A DNA stretch of 13,727 bases from Legionella longbeachae (GTDB lineage Bacteria; Pseudomonadota; Gammaproteobacteria; Legionellales; Legionellaceae): the NCBI GenBank assembly GCA_016191305.1, contig JACPOX010000126.1, positions 1-13,727 on the forward strand, given 5' to 3'. The notes below the pieces were generated by a model that had not been told where the DNA came from, did not search any database, and saw only the letters and a list, made by a program, of their open reading frames with translations. The stretch's first letter is position 1; the number at the start of each line of letters is the position of its first letter. Shown here piece after piece: positions 6,106-12,928 of the stretch. Made by a program: the position numbers and the translations under genes.

Positions 6106-8469
6106 ATGTCATACTTCTGGCGTAAAGGTCTATGGGCGCTGATGAGCCTGTTTTTTCTTTTATTGATAGCAGGTAGTCTATTATACCTCTATCTTGAAAG
6201 CCAGCTACCTAATGTAGACTCATTGAAAACCGTGCAGCTGCAAGTGCCTTTACAAATCTTCAGCAAAGAAGGTTTACTTATTCAGGAATATGGCGAAAAA
6301 AAACGTATTCCTGTTACTTATGATCAAATACCTCAAACACTAGTTCATGCTCTAATTGCTACTGAAGATCAACGGTTTTTTGAACATCCTGGTGTGGATA
6401 TTATGGGGCTTGGGCGTGCCGCGGTTCGTATGGTTAAAACCGGAACGAAATCCCAAGGTGGAAGTACCATCACCATGCAAGTAGCACGGAACTTCTTCCT
6501 AAGTCGTAAAAAAACATTTTTACGCAAATTTAATGAAATTATGCTGGCAATAAAAATAGATAGAGAGTTGAGCAAAGAAAAAATTCTAGAACTTTATCTC
6601 AACCGCATCTACTTGGGTAATCGTGCCTATGGTGTGGGAGCTGCGGCAATGGTTTATTTTGGCAAATCGCTCAATGAACTTAATCTGGCAGAGTTGGCTA
6701 TGATTGCAGGTCTTCCACAAGCACCATCAACACAAAACCCTATTGCCAATCCACTAGCTGCTAAAAAGCGTCGAGACCATGTCCTAGAACGATTACTTGA
6801 AGAACATTATATTAATGAAGAACAGTATCAAAACGCCATTAACCAACCAATTACAGCTCGGTATCATGGTACTAATATCGAAGTAAAAGCACCTTATGTC
6901 GCAGAAATGATCCGTCAATCCTTATATGATAACTTTGGTCCAGATGCTTATACCAAAGGTTATAAAGTTTACACAACTATTGATGGCACGATACAAAATA
7001 CAGCCAATGAAGTGGTAGAAAAAAATTTGATTGCTTATGATCACCGCCACGGTTACCGAGGACCTGTTGCAACTATAGGTGAAAAGGACAGCACATCCAT
7101 ACGTTCCATTCAAGAAGCCTTGGAGAAATATCCGGAGCTCAATCATCTTGTGCCTGCAGTGGTTACCGAGGTAGGTGCAAAAGAAGCAACTGCTACTTTA
7201 CGAAGTGGCAAAACGGTTATAATCCCCTGGACAGGTTTAGTTTGGGCTAGACCCGCTCTAAAAAATGGCTGGGTAGGAAAATCACCGTCGAAAGCCATGC
7301 AAGTTGTTGCTACTGGCGATATTATCTATGTTCATTCAAATAAAGACCATTGGGAATTAGCACAAATTCCTGAAGCTGAGTCAGCAATGGTAGCGCTTAA
7401 TCCTAAAAATGGGGCTATAGAAGTTCTTGTTGGAGGATTCAACTTCCAAAAAAGCAAATTTAACCGGGCAACTCAATCAAGCAGGCAACCTGGATCCAGC
7501 TTTAAACCCTTTGTTTATGCGGCTGCGTTAAATAACGGTTACACTCTAGCAACATTAATTAATGATGCACCTATTGTTGTTGATGATCCAAGTCAACCTA
7601 ATTTATGGCGCCCCCATAATGTTAATCTCAAGTTCAATGGCCCAACACGTTTAAAAAAAGCATTAGTCCAGTCGAAAAATCTAGTTTCTATACGTATCCT
7701 TGATGACATCGGCATCAATTACACCATAGATTTTCTGGCCCGCTTTGGATTTAATAAAAAAACATTACCCAAAGGTTTGTCTTTAGCATTAGGTAGTCTG
7801 TCTGTGAGTCCTATGGATCTTACCGCTGCTTATGCCGTATTCGCGAATGGAGGCTATAAGATCGAACCTTATCTTATCGATCATATCACGGATAAAGATG
7901 GCAAAATTCTGTTACAAGCTAAGCCAACTGTTGTTTGCAACAACTGCGAGAGTAATATAGATCATTCGACCTTGGCACCTAGAGTCATACCAGAAGACCT
8001 CACCTTCCTAATGAATACTGCATTGAAAGATGTAATTCAACACGGTACCGCACGAGCTGCTAGAGTGCTTAATCGCCAAGATATAGCAGGTAAGACTGGA
8101 ACCACTAATGATCAAGTAGATGCTTGGTTTGCTGGATTTAATTCTGATCTTGTTGTAACAGCCTGGGTTGGTTTTGATAATCCTAAATCTTTACATGAAT
8201 ATGCTGCTGGATTAGCCTTACCCTTATGGATAGATTTTATGAAAATTGCATTAAAAGGAAAACCTGAAGGAGAAATGAAGCAACCTGAAAATGTAGTTGC
8301 AGTACGCATTGATCCCAATAGCGGCTTGCTGGCTCATCCTAATCAGCCAAATGGCATGATAGAATATTTCCGTAACAAAGAAGTACCAGTCGAGGAAGAT
8401 GCTACTCCTATCTATAATGCGAGTAACAATCAGCAAGCCCTCCCGGCTGGAGAAGACAGTTTGTTTTAA
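6106..8469 (+). CDS. ponA: Penicillin-binding protein 1A, bifunctional class A PBP
   Basis: PBP1A polymerises glycan strands from lipid II (glycosyltransferase) and cross-links stem peptides (transpeptidase) on the periplasmic face of the inner membrane; it is a beta-lactam target. A short cytoplasmic N-terminus precedes a membrane anchor (about 7-31). The GT51 domain (about 65-240) shows EDQRFFEHPGVD with catalytic Glu87, GGSTITMQVARNFF, and ELYLNRIYLGNRAYG. An OB-like insert follows (about 290-420). The transpeptidase has SSFK with the nucleophile at Ser464, SKN at 523-525 and KTG at 663-665. A CNNC pair lies at 611-614. The start is uncertain: ATGs at 6085, 6097 and 6106 are all in frame and none has a good ribosome binding site. 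I chose 6106 (MSYFWRKGLW, 787 residues), which best fits the family N-terminus. The frame is open up to a TTG at 6022. Also called mrcA. Confidence 0.97.
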   Translation: MSYFWRKGLWALMSLFFLLLIAGSLLYLYLESQLPNVDSLKTVQLQVPLQIFSKEGLLIQEYGEKKRIPVTYDQIPQTLVHALIATEDQRFFEHPGVDIMGLGRAAVRMVKTGTKSQGGSTITMQVARNFFLSRKKTFLRKFNEIMLAIKIDRELSKEKILELYLNRIYLGNRAYGVGAAAMVYFGKSLNELNLAELAMIAGLPQAPSTQNPIANPLAAKKRRDHVLERLLEEHYINEEQYQNAINQPITARYHGTNIEVKAPYVAEMIRQSLYDNFGPDAYTKGYKVYTTIDGTIQNTANEVVEKNLIAYDHRHGYRGPVATIGEKDSTSIRSIQEALEKYPELNHLVPAVVTEVGAKEATATLRSGKTVIIPWTGLVWARPALKNGWVGKSPSKAMQVVATGDIIYVHSNKDHWELAQIPEAESAMVALNPKNGAIEVLVGGFNFQKSKFNRATQSSRQPGSSFKPFVYAAALNNGYTLATLINDAPIVVDDPSQPNLWRPHNVNLKFNGPTRLKKALVQSKNLVSIRILDDIGINYTIDFLARFGFNKKTLPKGLSLALGSLSVSPMDLTAAYAVFANGGYKIEPYLIDHITDKDGKILLQAKPTVVCNNCESNIDHSTLAPRVIPEDLTFLMNTALKDVIQHGTARAARVLNRQDIAGKTGTTNDQVDAWFAGFNSDLVVTAWVGFDNPKSLHEYAAGLALPLWIDFMKIALKGKPEGEMKQPENVVAVRIDPNSGLLAHPNQPNGMIEYFRNKEVPVEEDATPIYNASNNQQALPAGEDSLF

Positions 8470-8499
8470 CATTTACTCATAACTCAACTAATAATATGA

Positions 8500-8539
8500 A
8501 ACGGTCATATAAATCATGACTGTTCTTTCTGAGTTTTTT
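8500..8539 (+). terminator. Probable intrinsic terminator of ponA
   Basis: AACGGTCAT (8500-8508) and ATGACTGTT (8516-8524) form a 9-bp stem with one G-U pair and a 7-base loop, about 30 bases after the ponA stop. The following stretch is T-rich and ends in six Ts (8534-8539), but the T-run is displaced about nine bases from the stem, so termination may be moderate. No T-run follows on the other strand. Confidence 0.5.
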
Positions 8540-8795
8540 AAGAAATTTTAGAGGAATCAAATTTATTGCTCCACTTCCTAGATGCACCTAACCAAACAAT
8601 ATGTTCATATTTAATCAGCCTAGCAATATATTCTTTTAAAAATAGATCAATCTCATCCTTATCAGTTAGTGATGTTTCAACCAAGATTGACGTTATAGAG
8701 TCAAAAAATTCAATGCTGGTTTGATATCCTTTTGTCCTATTTTTATTAATCAATCTGTTAATTTTTTTCCAGCGGAAATCTTCAGATAAAGGCAA
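8538..8795 (-). CDS. Small hypothetical frame, likely C-terminal part of a decayed gene
   Basis: An 85-codon frame with no internal Met or GTG start. The only usual initiator is a TTG at 8795 without a ribosome binding site. The predicted product is helical and charged, protein-like in composition (FDSITSILVETSLTDKDEID then FLKEYIARLIKYEHIVWLG), and I recognise no family. It is in the same reading frame as the upstream small frame (8802-9038), separated from it by one TAA at 8802-8804 and two sense codons. The simplest reading is that both are pieces of one gene broken by a nonsense codon; a stand-alone small protein is less likely. The stop abuts the T-run of the ponA terminator. Confidence 0.35.
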   Translation of the reverse strand: MPLSEDFRWKKINRLINKNRTKGYQTSIEFFDSITSILVETSLTDKDEIDLFLKEYIARLIKYEHIVWLGASRKWSNKFDSSKIS

Positions 8796-8801
8796 TTTGA
8801 T

Positions 8802-9038
8802 TTACCATTGGCAAAGGACAAATGATGCGCAAAGAGAAGAAAAGAAAAGAAAAATACTGTAACAAAACCTCGGTGATTTCTGCTTGCGTTGTTCTAGCAC
8901 CAGCACATTCTCTTGTAATTTATCTTGCTCTTTGATATTCCCCTCATCCATCTTTCTGGCGATATGAGTAACTCCTTTAATCGCTACTGCTGTTATATAG
9001 CGCCGCCCACTTAGCTTTATACTTTGTTGCAAGTTCAT
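8802..9038 (-). CDS. Small hypothetical frame starting inside a palindromic repeat
   Basis: A 78-codon frame with an ATG at 9038 located in the arm of the 125-bp palindromic element; its first fourteen or so codons (MNLQQSIKLSGRRY) are therefore repeat sequence. No ribosome binding site precedes the ATG. The middle (about 15-50) is charged and helical, and the end (about 58-78, YSIFLFFSSLCASFVLCQW) is a hydrophobic segment translated from a pyrimidine-rich tract. No family recognised. Together with the in-frame segment 8538-8795 it may be a pseudogene whose 5' end was replaced by the repeat; it may equally be a fortuitous frame. Confidence 0.25.
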   Translation of the reverse strand: MNLQQSIKLSGRRYITAVAIKGVTHIARKMDEGNIKEQDKLQENVLVLEQRKQKSPRFCYSIFLFFSSLCASFVLCQW

Positions 9039-9120
9039 TTAAGTTCGGTCATGTACTTATGTACACTCCCTCACTTAAATGAACTTGCGCCTCGTCTAAA
9101 ACTAAGTGGGTGACGCTATA
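8996..9120. repeat. 125-bp palindromic repeat element (MITE-like)
   Basis: A nested inverted repeat. The outer arms TATAGCGCCGCCCACTTAG (8996-9014) and its complement (9102-9120) match at 17 of 19 positions. The inner arms GCAAGTTCATTTAAGT (9029-9044) and its complement (9073-9088) match at 16 of 16. Between outer and inner arms are non-pairing segments of 14 and 13 bases. The 28-base loop contains a further small palindrome TGTAC-TTAT-GTACA (9052-9065). The hexamer GTTATA occurs directly at both borders (8992-8997 and 9121-9126), which may be a target duplication. It encodes no transposase, so if mobile it would depend on one elsewhere. I believe similar palindromes are dispersed in Legionella genomes, but could not check. 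Confidence 0.8.
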
Positions 9121-9205
9121 GTTATAAAACCTATGATGATGCAGGCCTTAACCACAGAACATGGACGAACCCACATCAAGAATAGGAACGAAATGTGTTC
9201 GATTG

Positions 9206-9227
9206 CGCTAGTGACACTTAACTAGCG
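9206..9227. repeat. 7-bp perfect hairpin overlapping the stop of the 9222 gene
   Basis: CGCTAGT (9206-9212) and ACTAGCG (9221-9227) flank an 8-base loop. The TAG stop of the leftward gene lies in the right arm. No T-run follows on the minus strand (CAATCG follows), so it is at best a weak terminator or an RNA 3'-end structure. The bases from 9121 to here otherwise show nothing recognisable apart from a 30-codon frame judged to be chance. Confidence 0.4.
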
Positions 9228-10445
9228 TAGCATATTTGACATTTTATTTTGTACAACAACTTGTTCTTTCTCAGTAACTTTACGTTGCCGCCAAAAATTT
9301 GGTAACTGTGAAAGAGCTTCATATCTTTCACTGGTCAACTTTTGTGGTGTTTGCTGTACAACTGATTTAGGGATATTTTCTTGAACCCTTCTTATTAAGT
9401 GCTGCTCAATATTTTTAAACTTCTCTATATGTAACTTGCCAACTTCATTTTTATCTTCTTTGGGTGTTTCTGGTTTTTTATTTAATACTTTTGATATCAT
9501 CACATTCATACTTTCCATCTTGCTCACAGAAAATGATTGCGCGGTTTTCACACCTAATAAGTAAGTTTTAAGAATCGAAACATCGAGTTCATTCGATGGA
9601 TTTTTATGAGTGGTTAACCAAGAATTCAGTTGAGGATAATCATTTAACGAAATTTGATTGGCAGTCCCCAAACTGTTTATCCACCAAAGACTTGATTCTC
9701 TTTCTTTATCTCGTAAAACAAAAGTTGATTTAATACCTTTTATCTTAAAATCTTCAGTTTCAGGATTGATAATCAATTGAATTTTAGCAAGGTATTGATC
9801 CTTAGCTTTGATACATTCTCTCTTTATTCTTTTTAAATTAATAGAACTTACTTTTTCTAAATCCTGATCTACTAATGTTGTAAGCTTCTGTCGCAACTCG
9901 TCACCAGGCGAAAGTGAATAAATTTTTCCTGTTGCTTCAACCCAATTAAGATGCCATTGATTATTTTTTAAATGAACACAAAAAACTATTCTATCATGTT
10001 GACTAAGAAGAGCTTTTTTTGCAGCCTCAATGGTATTAAAAAGCATTACATTGTCAAAAGAATCATTTGTCTTCTGATTCATCTTCTCCCGTTCCAGTTC
10101 CCGATTTTTTTTCTCTTCTAAAGTAGATTTATACTGAAGCATAAAAATATTTATTTGTTTCATTACCAAATTTTTTAGCTCAACCACAAATATATGAAGA
10201 AACTGTTTATCCAAGGGTTCGTAATCGGAAATTTCACCAATTAATTCAAGAAATAAATAATAATTATAGGAGCCCACATTCCATTCACCCTTGCTAATCA
10301 TTAGCTTAAACTCTTGTAATCGCGTATAGGCATCAGGAAAATCTTCCATTACATTGATTGATTGCTCAACATCATTACCGCGAACTCTTGTGTATTTATA
10401 AATCCAACCCATTAGCCAAGATTTTACAGGACGTTGATATTTCAT
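9222..10445 (-). CDS. Large unrecognised protein, candidate lineage-specific effector
   Basis: I do not recognise this protein. The chosen start, ATG 10445, gives 407 residues and has AGAAGG six bases upstream. The frame stays open to 10628, but its last part there is the antisense of the neighbouring signal-peptide gene, so an N-terminus in that region is doubtful; some residues upstream of 10445 do look protein-like, so a non-ATG start or 5' truncation is possible. No signal peptide or membrane segment. The N-terminal part (1-100) is helical with an aromatic stretch (YNYYLFLELIGEI), then comes a charged helix (about 105-130), a compact region with FCVHLKNNQWHLNWVEATGK (about 155-174), a helical region (185-225), STFVLRDKERESSLWWINSL (about 240-259), and a polar Lys/Glu/Gln-rich C-terminus. 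A soluble, multi-domain orphan with a polar tail would fit a Dot/Icm substrate, but that is inference from genus context only. Confidence 0.8.
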   Translation of the reverse strand: MKYQRPVKSWLMGWIYKYTRVRGNDVEQSINVMEDFPDAYTRLQEFKLMISKGEWNVGSYNYYLFLELIGEISDYEPLDKQFLHIFVVELKNLVMKQINIFMLQYKSTLEEKKNRELEREKMNQKTNDSFDNVMLFNTIEAAKKALLSQHDRIVFCVHLKNNQWHLNWVEATGKIYSLSPGDELRQKLTTLVDQDLEKVSSINLKRIKRECIKAKDQYLAKIQLIINPETEDFKIKGIKSTFVLRDKERESSLWWINSLGTANQISLNDYPQLNSWLTTHKNPSNELDVSILKTYLLGVKTAQSFSVSKMESMNVMISKVLNKKPETPKEDKNEVGKLHIEKFKNIEQHLIRRVQENIPKSVVQQTPQKLTSERYEALSQLPNFWRQRKVTEKEQVVVQNKMSNMLR

Positions 10446-10560
10446 TTCTGCCCTTCTGGCTATAGCAACGATTTTTTTACGACCAGCTTCTGACTCATTT
10501 GCAATCAAACTTAATACTTGATCTACAAAATCGCTAGGAAAATAATAACAAAGGGATGTT

Positions 10561-11202
10561 ATGAAATTTGCGCTATTTTCTGCTACTTTATTAGCTACTG
10601 GCATTGCATCAGCTGCTGTTCCAGTCAATGGTTGGTACTCCAGTGTATTTGGGGGATATACCTATTTACCTGGTAATGTATCAACAACTCGCTTTGGAGT
10701 TCTGTTTTCCGACTCTTCTTATAAAGATGGCTATAATGCCGGAGCCCGGATAGGTTATCAAAGTAATCCTATACGTTATGAACTTGAATATACCTACATA
10801 CACGCTAGTACAAAAAATTTTGAAGCAAATGATATACCTCAAATTGGTGTCTCAGGTAACTCGAGCGCCAACCTTGGGATGGCAAATATCTATTATGATT
10901 TTCAAGATGTCATTATCCCAGCAGTTTCACCGTTTCTGGGTATAGGGATAGGATATGCATATGTTCAAACTTCTTTAAACAGTACAGATCCGTTTGGAGG
11001 AGTATTTTTTAAACATAATCAGAGTTCTTTTGCCTATCAGGGAACAGCCGGATTAACGTTCAACTTTGCTGAAAACTTTGCTTTAAACGCTGCTTATCGC
11101 TATGCAGCAACAAGCACTTCGAATCAGTTTGGAAAAATATTCCAAGCTCACATGACGAATGCAGCAATCATTTATCGTTTCGATACATGCGATTATAAAT
11201 AA
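10561..11202 (+). CDS. Outer-membrane beta-barrel protein
   Basis: A 213-residue exported protein with a Sec signal peptide (about 1-18, MKFALFSATLLATGIASA, cleaved before AVPVNGWY). The rest alternates aromatic and small residues in amphipathic strands: GWYSSVFGGYTYLP, YNAGARIGYQSNPIRYELEY, VSPFLGIGIGYAYVQT, FAYQGTAGLTFNFAENFALN and AAYRYAAT. This is typical of small eight-stranded barrels of the OmpA-like/OMP_b-brl superfamily. The final strand is TNAAIIYRF, but six more residues (DTCDYK) follow, so the protein does not end on the usual aromatic residue. AAGGGA four to five bases upstream of ATG supports the start. No OmpA peptidoglycan-binding domain is attached; the specific role is unknown. 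It is divergent from, and its 5' end is antisense to, the open frame of the 9222 gene. It converges with the permease gene. Confidence 0.9.
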   Translation: MKFALFSATLLATGIASAAVPVNGWYSSVFGGYTYLPGNVSTTRFGVLFSDSSYKDGYNAGARIGYQSNPIRYELEYTYIHASTKNFEANDIPQIGVSGNSSANLGMANIYYDFQDVIIPAVSPFLGIGIGYAYVQTSLNSTDPFGGVFFKHNQSSFAYQGTAGLTFNFAENFALNAAYRYAATSTSNQFGKIFQAHMTNAAIIYRFDTCDYK

Positions 11203-11214
11203 CTAAACGTAAAA

Positions 11215-11253
11215 GCAACAGTCTTGGAACAACTTTCAATCCAAGGCAGTTGC
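11215..11253. repeat. Interrupted hairpin in the convergent gap
   Basis: GCAAC...CTTGG (11215-11227) pairs with CCAAG...GTTGC (11241-11253), five plus five base pairs with a 3-by-3 internal mismatch and a 13-base loop. It starts 12 bases after the stop of the outer-membrane protein. No T-run follows, so it is only a possible 3' end structure. The remaining gap up to 11326 shows nothing further. Confidence 0.3.
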
Positions 11254-11326
11254 TACATAATCATGTTCATTGTTATCTTTCTACTCTATGTTAAAGTTGT
11301 ATGATCTGATTTGAACACAGATTGCA

Positions 11327-12403
11327 TTAAACCTGATTATATACATTTCTTTCTAATGGATTAGATATTGTATTTTGAGGCTCGTGCCATAAAGTAACAA
11401 ATAAAACCATAACTAAAGGCCCAACAAATAATCCGAGTAAACCTAAAGTTTCTACGCCGCCAAGAATTCCAAATAAAACTGCTAAAAATGGTAGTTCAAT
11501 TGCACCACCAATGAGCGCTGGCTTGATAAAATGATCGGCAACAAACATGACTAAAGTTCCCCAAACCAAAACAATAATTGCTCCGATCATACTACCAATT
11601 GAGAACAAAATTATGGCTACGATAATAAAAACTATAGGAACAACGAAAGGAATCATTGCTGCAAGTGCCGTAATAAATCCAACTAAAGCAGGGGCTGGAA
11701 AACCAACCAAGCCATAACAAACACCCATCAAGACTCCTACTCCAAGTCCTACAACTATAGTTCCATTGACTGTAGCTCTTAATGCCTTAGGTAATCTATC
11801 CGCATAACGAAACCACCTTTTTCCCAAACAATATTCGCCTACGCTATATATTTGCGATAATAATATATCGGCATCACGATATAAGAAAAACACACTCAAT
11901 AAAGTAAAACCTACCTGAACACTTCGATGCGCCAAACTAGTACCGATTTGTTTCACATAATAGCTTGTTGGTGTAAGTGACAGATGAATATTTGACAAGA
12001 ATCCTTTAATCATGCCAGGCTTGACGATATTAGTGTCCCAATAATCTACCAACTCACTTCCAATCATAGGCAAACTCTTTAAAAAATCTGGTGCAGCGCC
12101 ACCTTGCTTATTCAAATCTTGTAAAAAATTAATAAATATTTGTAGTTCTTTAATTAAAATACCTAATAACCAACTTAATGGAAGGAGAAACAACAAACCA
12201 ATTAACGTTGTAAAAAGCAAAGCAGATAAATTCTGTCTGTTACCAAAAAAATAACGCCATTTTTCATATAATGGGAAAGTAGCAATAACAATAATAGAAG
12301 CCCAAATTAGTGATGGAATAAAACGATGAATAAGGAACAAACTTACTCCTATTATTCCTATAGTTAGAGCCATACTAATGAGTTCTTTATGATTTTCATT
12401 CAT
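11327..12403 (-). CDS. AI-2E/PerM-family (YdiK-like) inner-membrane transporter
   Basis: A 358-residue polytopic membrane protein of the AI-2E transporter family (formerly UPF0118; PerM, YdiK, TqsA). Substrate unknown; members have been linked to autoinducer export, ion antiport and general efflux, so the family name should not be read as a function. Visible features are two N-terminal membrane helices (about 10-50), another (about 62-85), a soluble helical segment (about 90-150), and a cluster of C-terminal helices (about 195-345) ending in the family signature FIKPALIGGAIELPFLAVLFG... LLGLFVGPLVMVLFVTLW. The start is ATG 12403, overlapping the pgpA stop as ATGA with GGAG nine bases upstream; the frame opens further to 12442 inside pgpA, which is rejected. 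Translationally coupled to pgpA. Confidence 0.9.
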   Translation of the reverse strand: MNENHKELISMALTIGIIGVSLFLIHRFIPSLIWASIIVIATFPLYEKWRYFFGNRQNLSALLFTTLIGLLFLLPLSWLLGILIKELQIFINFLQDLNKQGGAAPDFLKSLPMIGSELVDYWDTNIVKPGMIKGFLSNIHLSLTPTSYYVKQIGTSLAHRSVQVGFTLLSVFFLYRDADILLSQIYSVGEYCLGKRWFRYADRLPKALRATVNGTIVVGLGVGVLMGVCYGLVGFPAPALVGFITALAAMIPFVVPIVFIIVAIILFSIGSMIGAIIVLVWGTLVMFVADHFIKPALIGGAIELPFLAVLFGILGGVETLGLLGLFVGPLVMVLFVTLWHEPQNTISNPLERNVYNQV

Positions 12404-12885
12404 GAAAAAAAGCTCCATACTAAAATTTGCATTATTAACCAAGCAGGCACTGCAGCTAATACATCATCAAGCATAATTCCTAACCCGCCCGGAACTTTTT
12501 GATCGATGTAACGTATAGGTTGTGGTTTCCAAATATCAAATATGCGAAATAAGATAAAACCACAAATCATCCAAGATAATCCTTTGGGCGCCATAAACAT
12601 GGTTAATAAATAACCAACAACTTCATCCCACACTATGCCTTTATAATCATGCACTCCCAGATCCTTAGAAACTTTCTCACAGATCCCAACGCCTAATATA
12701 AAAGCTCCTAATGTGATAAAAAGATAAACCGCCCAATGAGTATCTACAAGTAATAAATAAAGAGGTATAGCTGCCAATGTACCCCAGGTACCTGGAGCAG
12801 TAGGCATCAAGCCACTACCAAATCCAAATGCTAAGAAATAAATAGGGTTCTGAAAAACACTTTTTGCTAAATTTATTTGTTTCAT
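12400..12885 (-). CDS. pgpA: Phosphatidylglycerophosphatase A
   Basis: PgpA is an inner-membrane phosphatase that dephosphorylates phosphatidylglycerol phosphate to phosphatidylglycerol, the last step of PG synthesis. The 161-residue product has the family blocks FGSGLMPTAPGTWGTLAAIP (about 21-40), DLGVHDYKGIVWDEVVGYLL (about 85-105) and FRIFDIWKPQPIR... PGGLGIMLDDVLAA (about 116-148), with several conserved Asp/Glu residues, plus about four hydrophobic segments. The start is ATG 12885, with AGAG about seven bases upstream, so that the protein begins MKQINLAKSVFQNPIYF, close to the usual length. The frame is open to 12966 inside thiL, which would add 27 unrelated residues. It follows thiL by 43 bases, the usual thiL-pgpA order, and overlaps the permease start by 4 bases. 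Confidence 0.95.
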   Translation of the reverse strand: MKQINLAKSVFQNPIYFLAFGFGSGLMPTAPGTWGTLAAIPLYLLLVDTHWAVYLFITLGAFILGVGICEKVSKDLGVHDYKGIVWDEVVGYLLTMFMAPKGLSWMICGFILFRIFDIWKPQPIRYIDQKVPGGLGIMLDDVLAAVPAWLIMQILVWSFFS

Positions 12886-12928
12886 TTTTTTCTCTATATC
12901 TCGAAGGAAATCAACTGCCGAATTTAGG

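Noticed and set aside
9133..9225. 30-codon plus-strand frame (MMMQALTTEHGRT...)
   Set aside because: No ribosome binding site, very short, and overlaps the 3' end of the leftward gene; likely chance.
10519..10546. TTGATC...AATAAT as promoter for the outer-membrane protein gene
   Set aside because: Spacing is acceptable, but transcription would start within the ribosome binding site, leaving no usable leader.
11215..11253. Intrinsic terminator between the convergent genes
   Set aside because: The stem is interrupted by a 3-by-3 mismatch, the loop is long and no T-run follows on either strand; kept only as a weak hairpin.
12404..12442. Longer N-terminus for the AI-2E-family permease
   Set aside because: It lies inside pgpA; the ATG at 12403 has a GGAG and the typical ATGA coupling.
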